Part shown: positions 32,390 through 32,532 of the stretch, piece by piece | Layout: each line of letters begins with the position of its first letter | Position numbering within the stretch: position 1 is the stretch's first letter | Assembly: GCA_027487775.1 (NCBI GenBank) | Contig: JAIYCY010000004.1 | Span: forward strand, 1 to 32,532 | Reading direction: 5' to 3' | Length of the DNA: 32,532 nucleotides | Origin: Planctomycetaceae bacterium | GTDB lineage: Bacteria > Planctomycetota > Phycisphaerae > Tepidisphaerales > Tepidisphaeraceae | Made by a program: the position numbers and the translations under genes | Notes under the pieces: model-generated | The model's input: only the letters and a program-made list of their open reading frames with translations | What the model was told of the DNA's origin: nothing | The model's database searches: none

Positions 32390-32482
32390 ATGGAGGGCCG
32401 TCGCTCCTGCGACGCCGTGGGGGGGCGGTGTCGGGTCGTTGCGCGGGGTCGGGTCGAACGACGATCAACGGAGCGAGGGGAC
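32390..32482. repeat. REP/BIME-like composite unit F, REP-2 truncated
   Basis: REP-1 (32390-32416) is complete with a TCCT loop and an ATGGAG foot. About one 18-bp repeat follows, then the conserved GAACGACGATCAAC. REP-2 breaks off after GGAGCGAGGGGAC at 32482, where unrelated sequence (AGGTCGGAAGCGC...) begins and runs to the window end. Nothing recognisable is in those last 50 bases. Confidence 0.8.
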
Positions 32483-32532
32483 AGGTCGGAAGCGCGGCGC
32501 GTAGGGGGAGGGAGTAGATGGCGGTGGCCGCT

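Larger units (their letters stand above)
31092..32482 (+). mobile_element. RAYT with flanking REP arrays (REPtron-like locus)
   Basis: The whole locus has three composite units on the left, the transposase gene, and three units on the right, the last one cut short at 32482. Units share orientation and are spaced by an 18-20 bp linker. The transposase replaces one linker. RAYTs are usually single-copy genes flanked by two REPs of the family they mobilise; here the flanking repeats are multiplied. There are no IS-type terminal inverted repeats or target duplications that I can see. Confidence 0.75.

Noticed and set aside
31092..32482. CRISPR array
   Set aside because: Repeats are directly adjacent or nested, spacers are themselves conserved, and no cas genes are nearby.
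32006..32517. Open frames on both strands through the right repeat array
   Set aside because: They arise because the 18-bp repeat is a multiple of three and lacks stops; the products are simple repeats.

Overview
The window looks like a chromosomal piece of a Planctomycetota bacterium, most likely of the Phycisphaerae. This is inferred from gene content and protein style only. The reasons are a high-GC genome, frequent TTG/GTG starts, long respiratory subunits with extra loops, and a mix of delta-60 repeat protein, cupredoxin lipoprotein and large glycosyltransferase cluster. The respiratory genes indicate an aerobe: heme A synthesis, the membrane arm of complex I and a truncated hemoglobin.

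Layout. (1) 1-1643: the 5' end of a minus-strand delta-60 repeat protein, diverging from a multi-pass membrane protein. (2) 1787-6285, plus strand: ctaA, ctaB, a cupredoxin-type lipoprotein and an ABC ATPase, an oxidase-maturation type of block. It stops abruptly, with no permease, at a 22-bp tandem repeat. (3) 6407-17556, minus strand: ten tightly packed genes for a surface polysaccharide (three GT4-type and four GT2-type transferases, a CysE-type acetyltransferase, a GT39-like membrane protein and a Wzy-like polymerase). Several junctions overlap by 4 nt. A TPR lipoprotein (17694-18719) lies upstream. (4) 18870-21321, plus strand: a DPM1-type GT2 coupled to a large soluble protein that faintly resembles BshC. 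It converges on a second GT39-like membrane protein (21353-23029). (5) 23224-30602, plus strand: nuoJ, nuoK, nuoL, nuoM and nuoN without nuoA-I, followed by a group II truncated hemoglobin. (6) 31092-32482: a repeat region built around a RAYT-type HUH transposase.

The repeat region is the most unusual part. Six copies of a composite element each carry two different hairpins in opposite orientation. Each hairpin has CTGGAG or a close variant at its 5' foot, and the two are separated by an 18-bp tandem repeat present in 1 to 5 copies. This is the architecture of a REP/BIME family with its cognate RAYT transposase. The transposase gene sits exactly where the short linker between two units would be.

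The polysaccharide genes probably act in sequence: cytoplasmic and membrane transferases build and acetylate a lipid-linked repeat, and the Wzy-like protein polymerises it. No flippase, export or initiating transferase gene is in the window. I found no rRNA, tRNA or CRISPR array.
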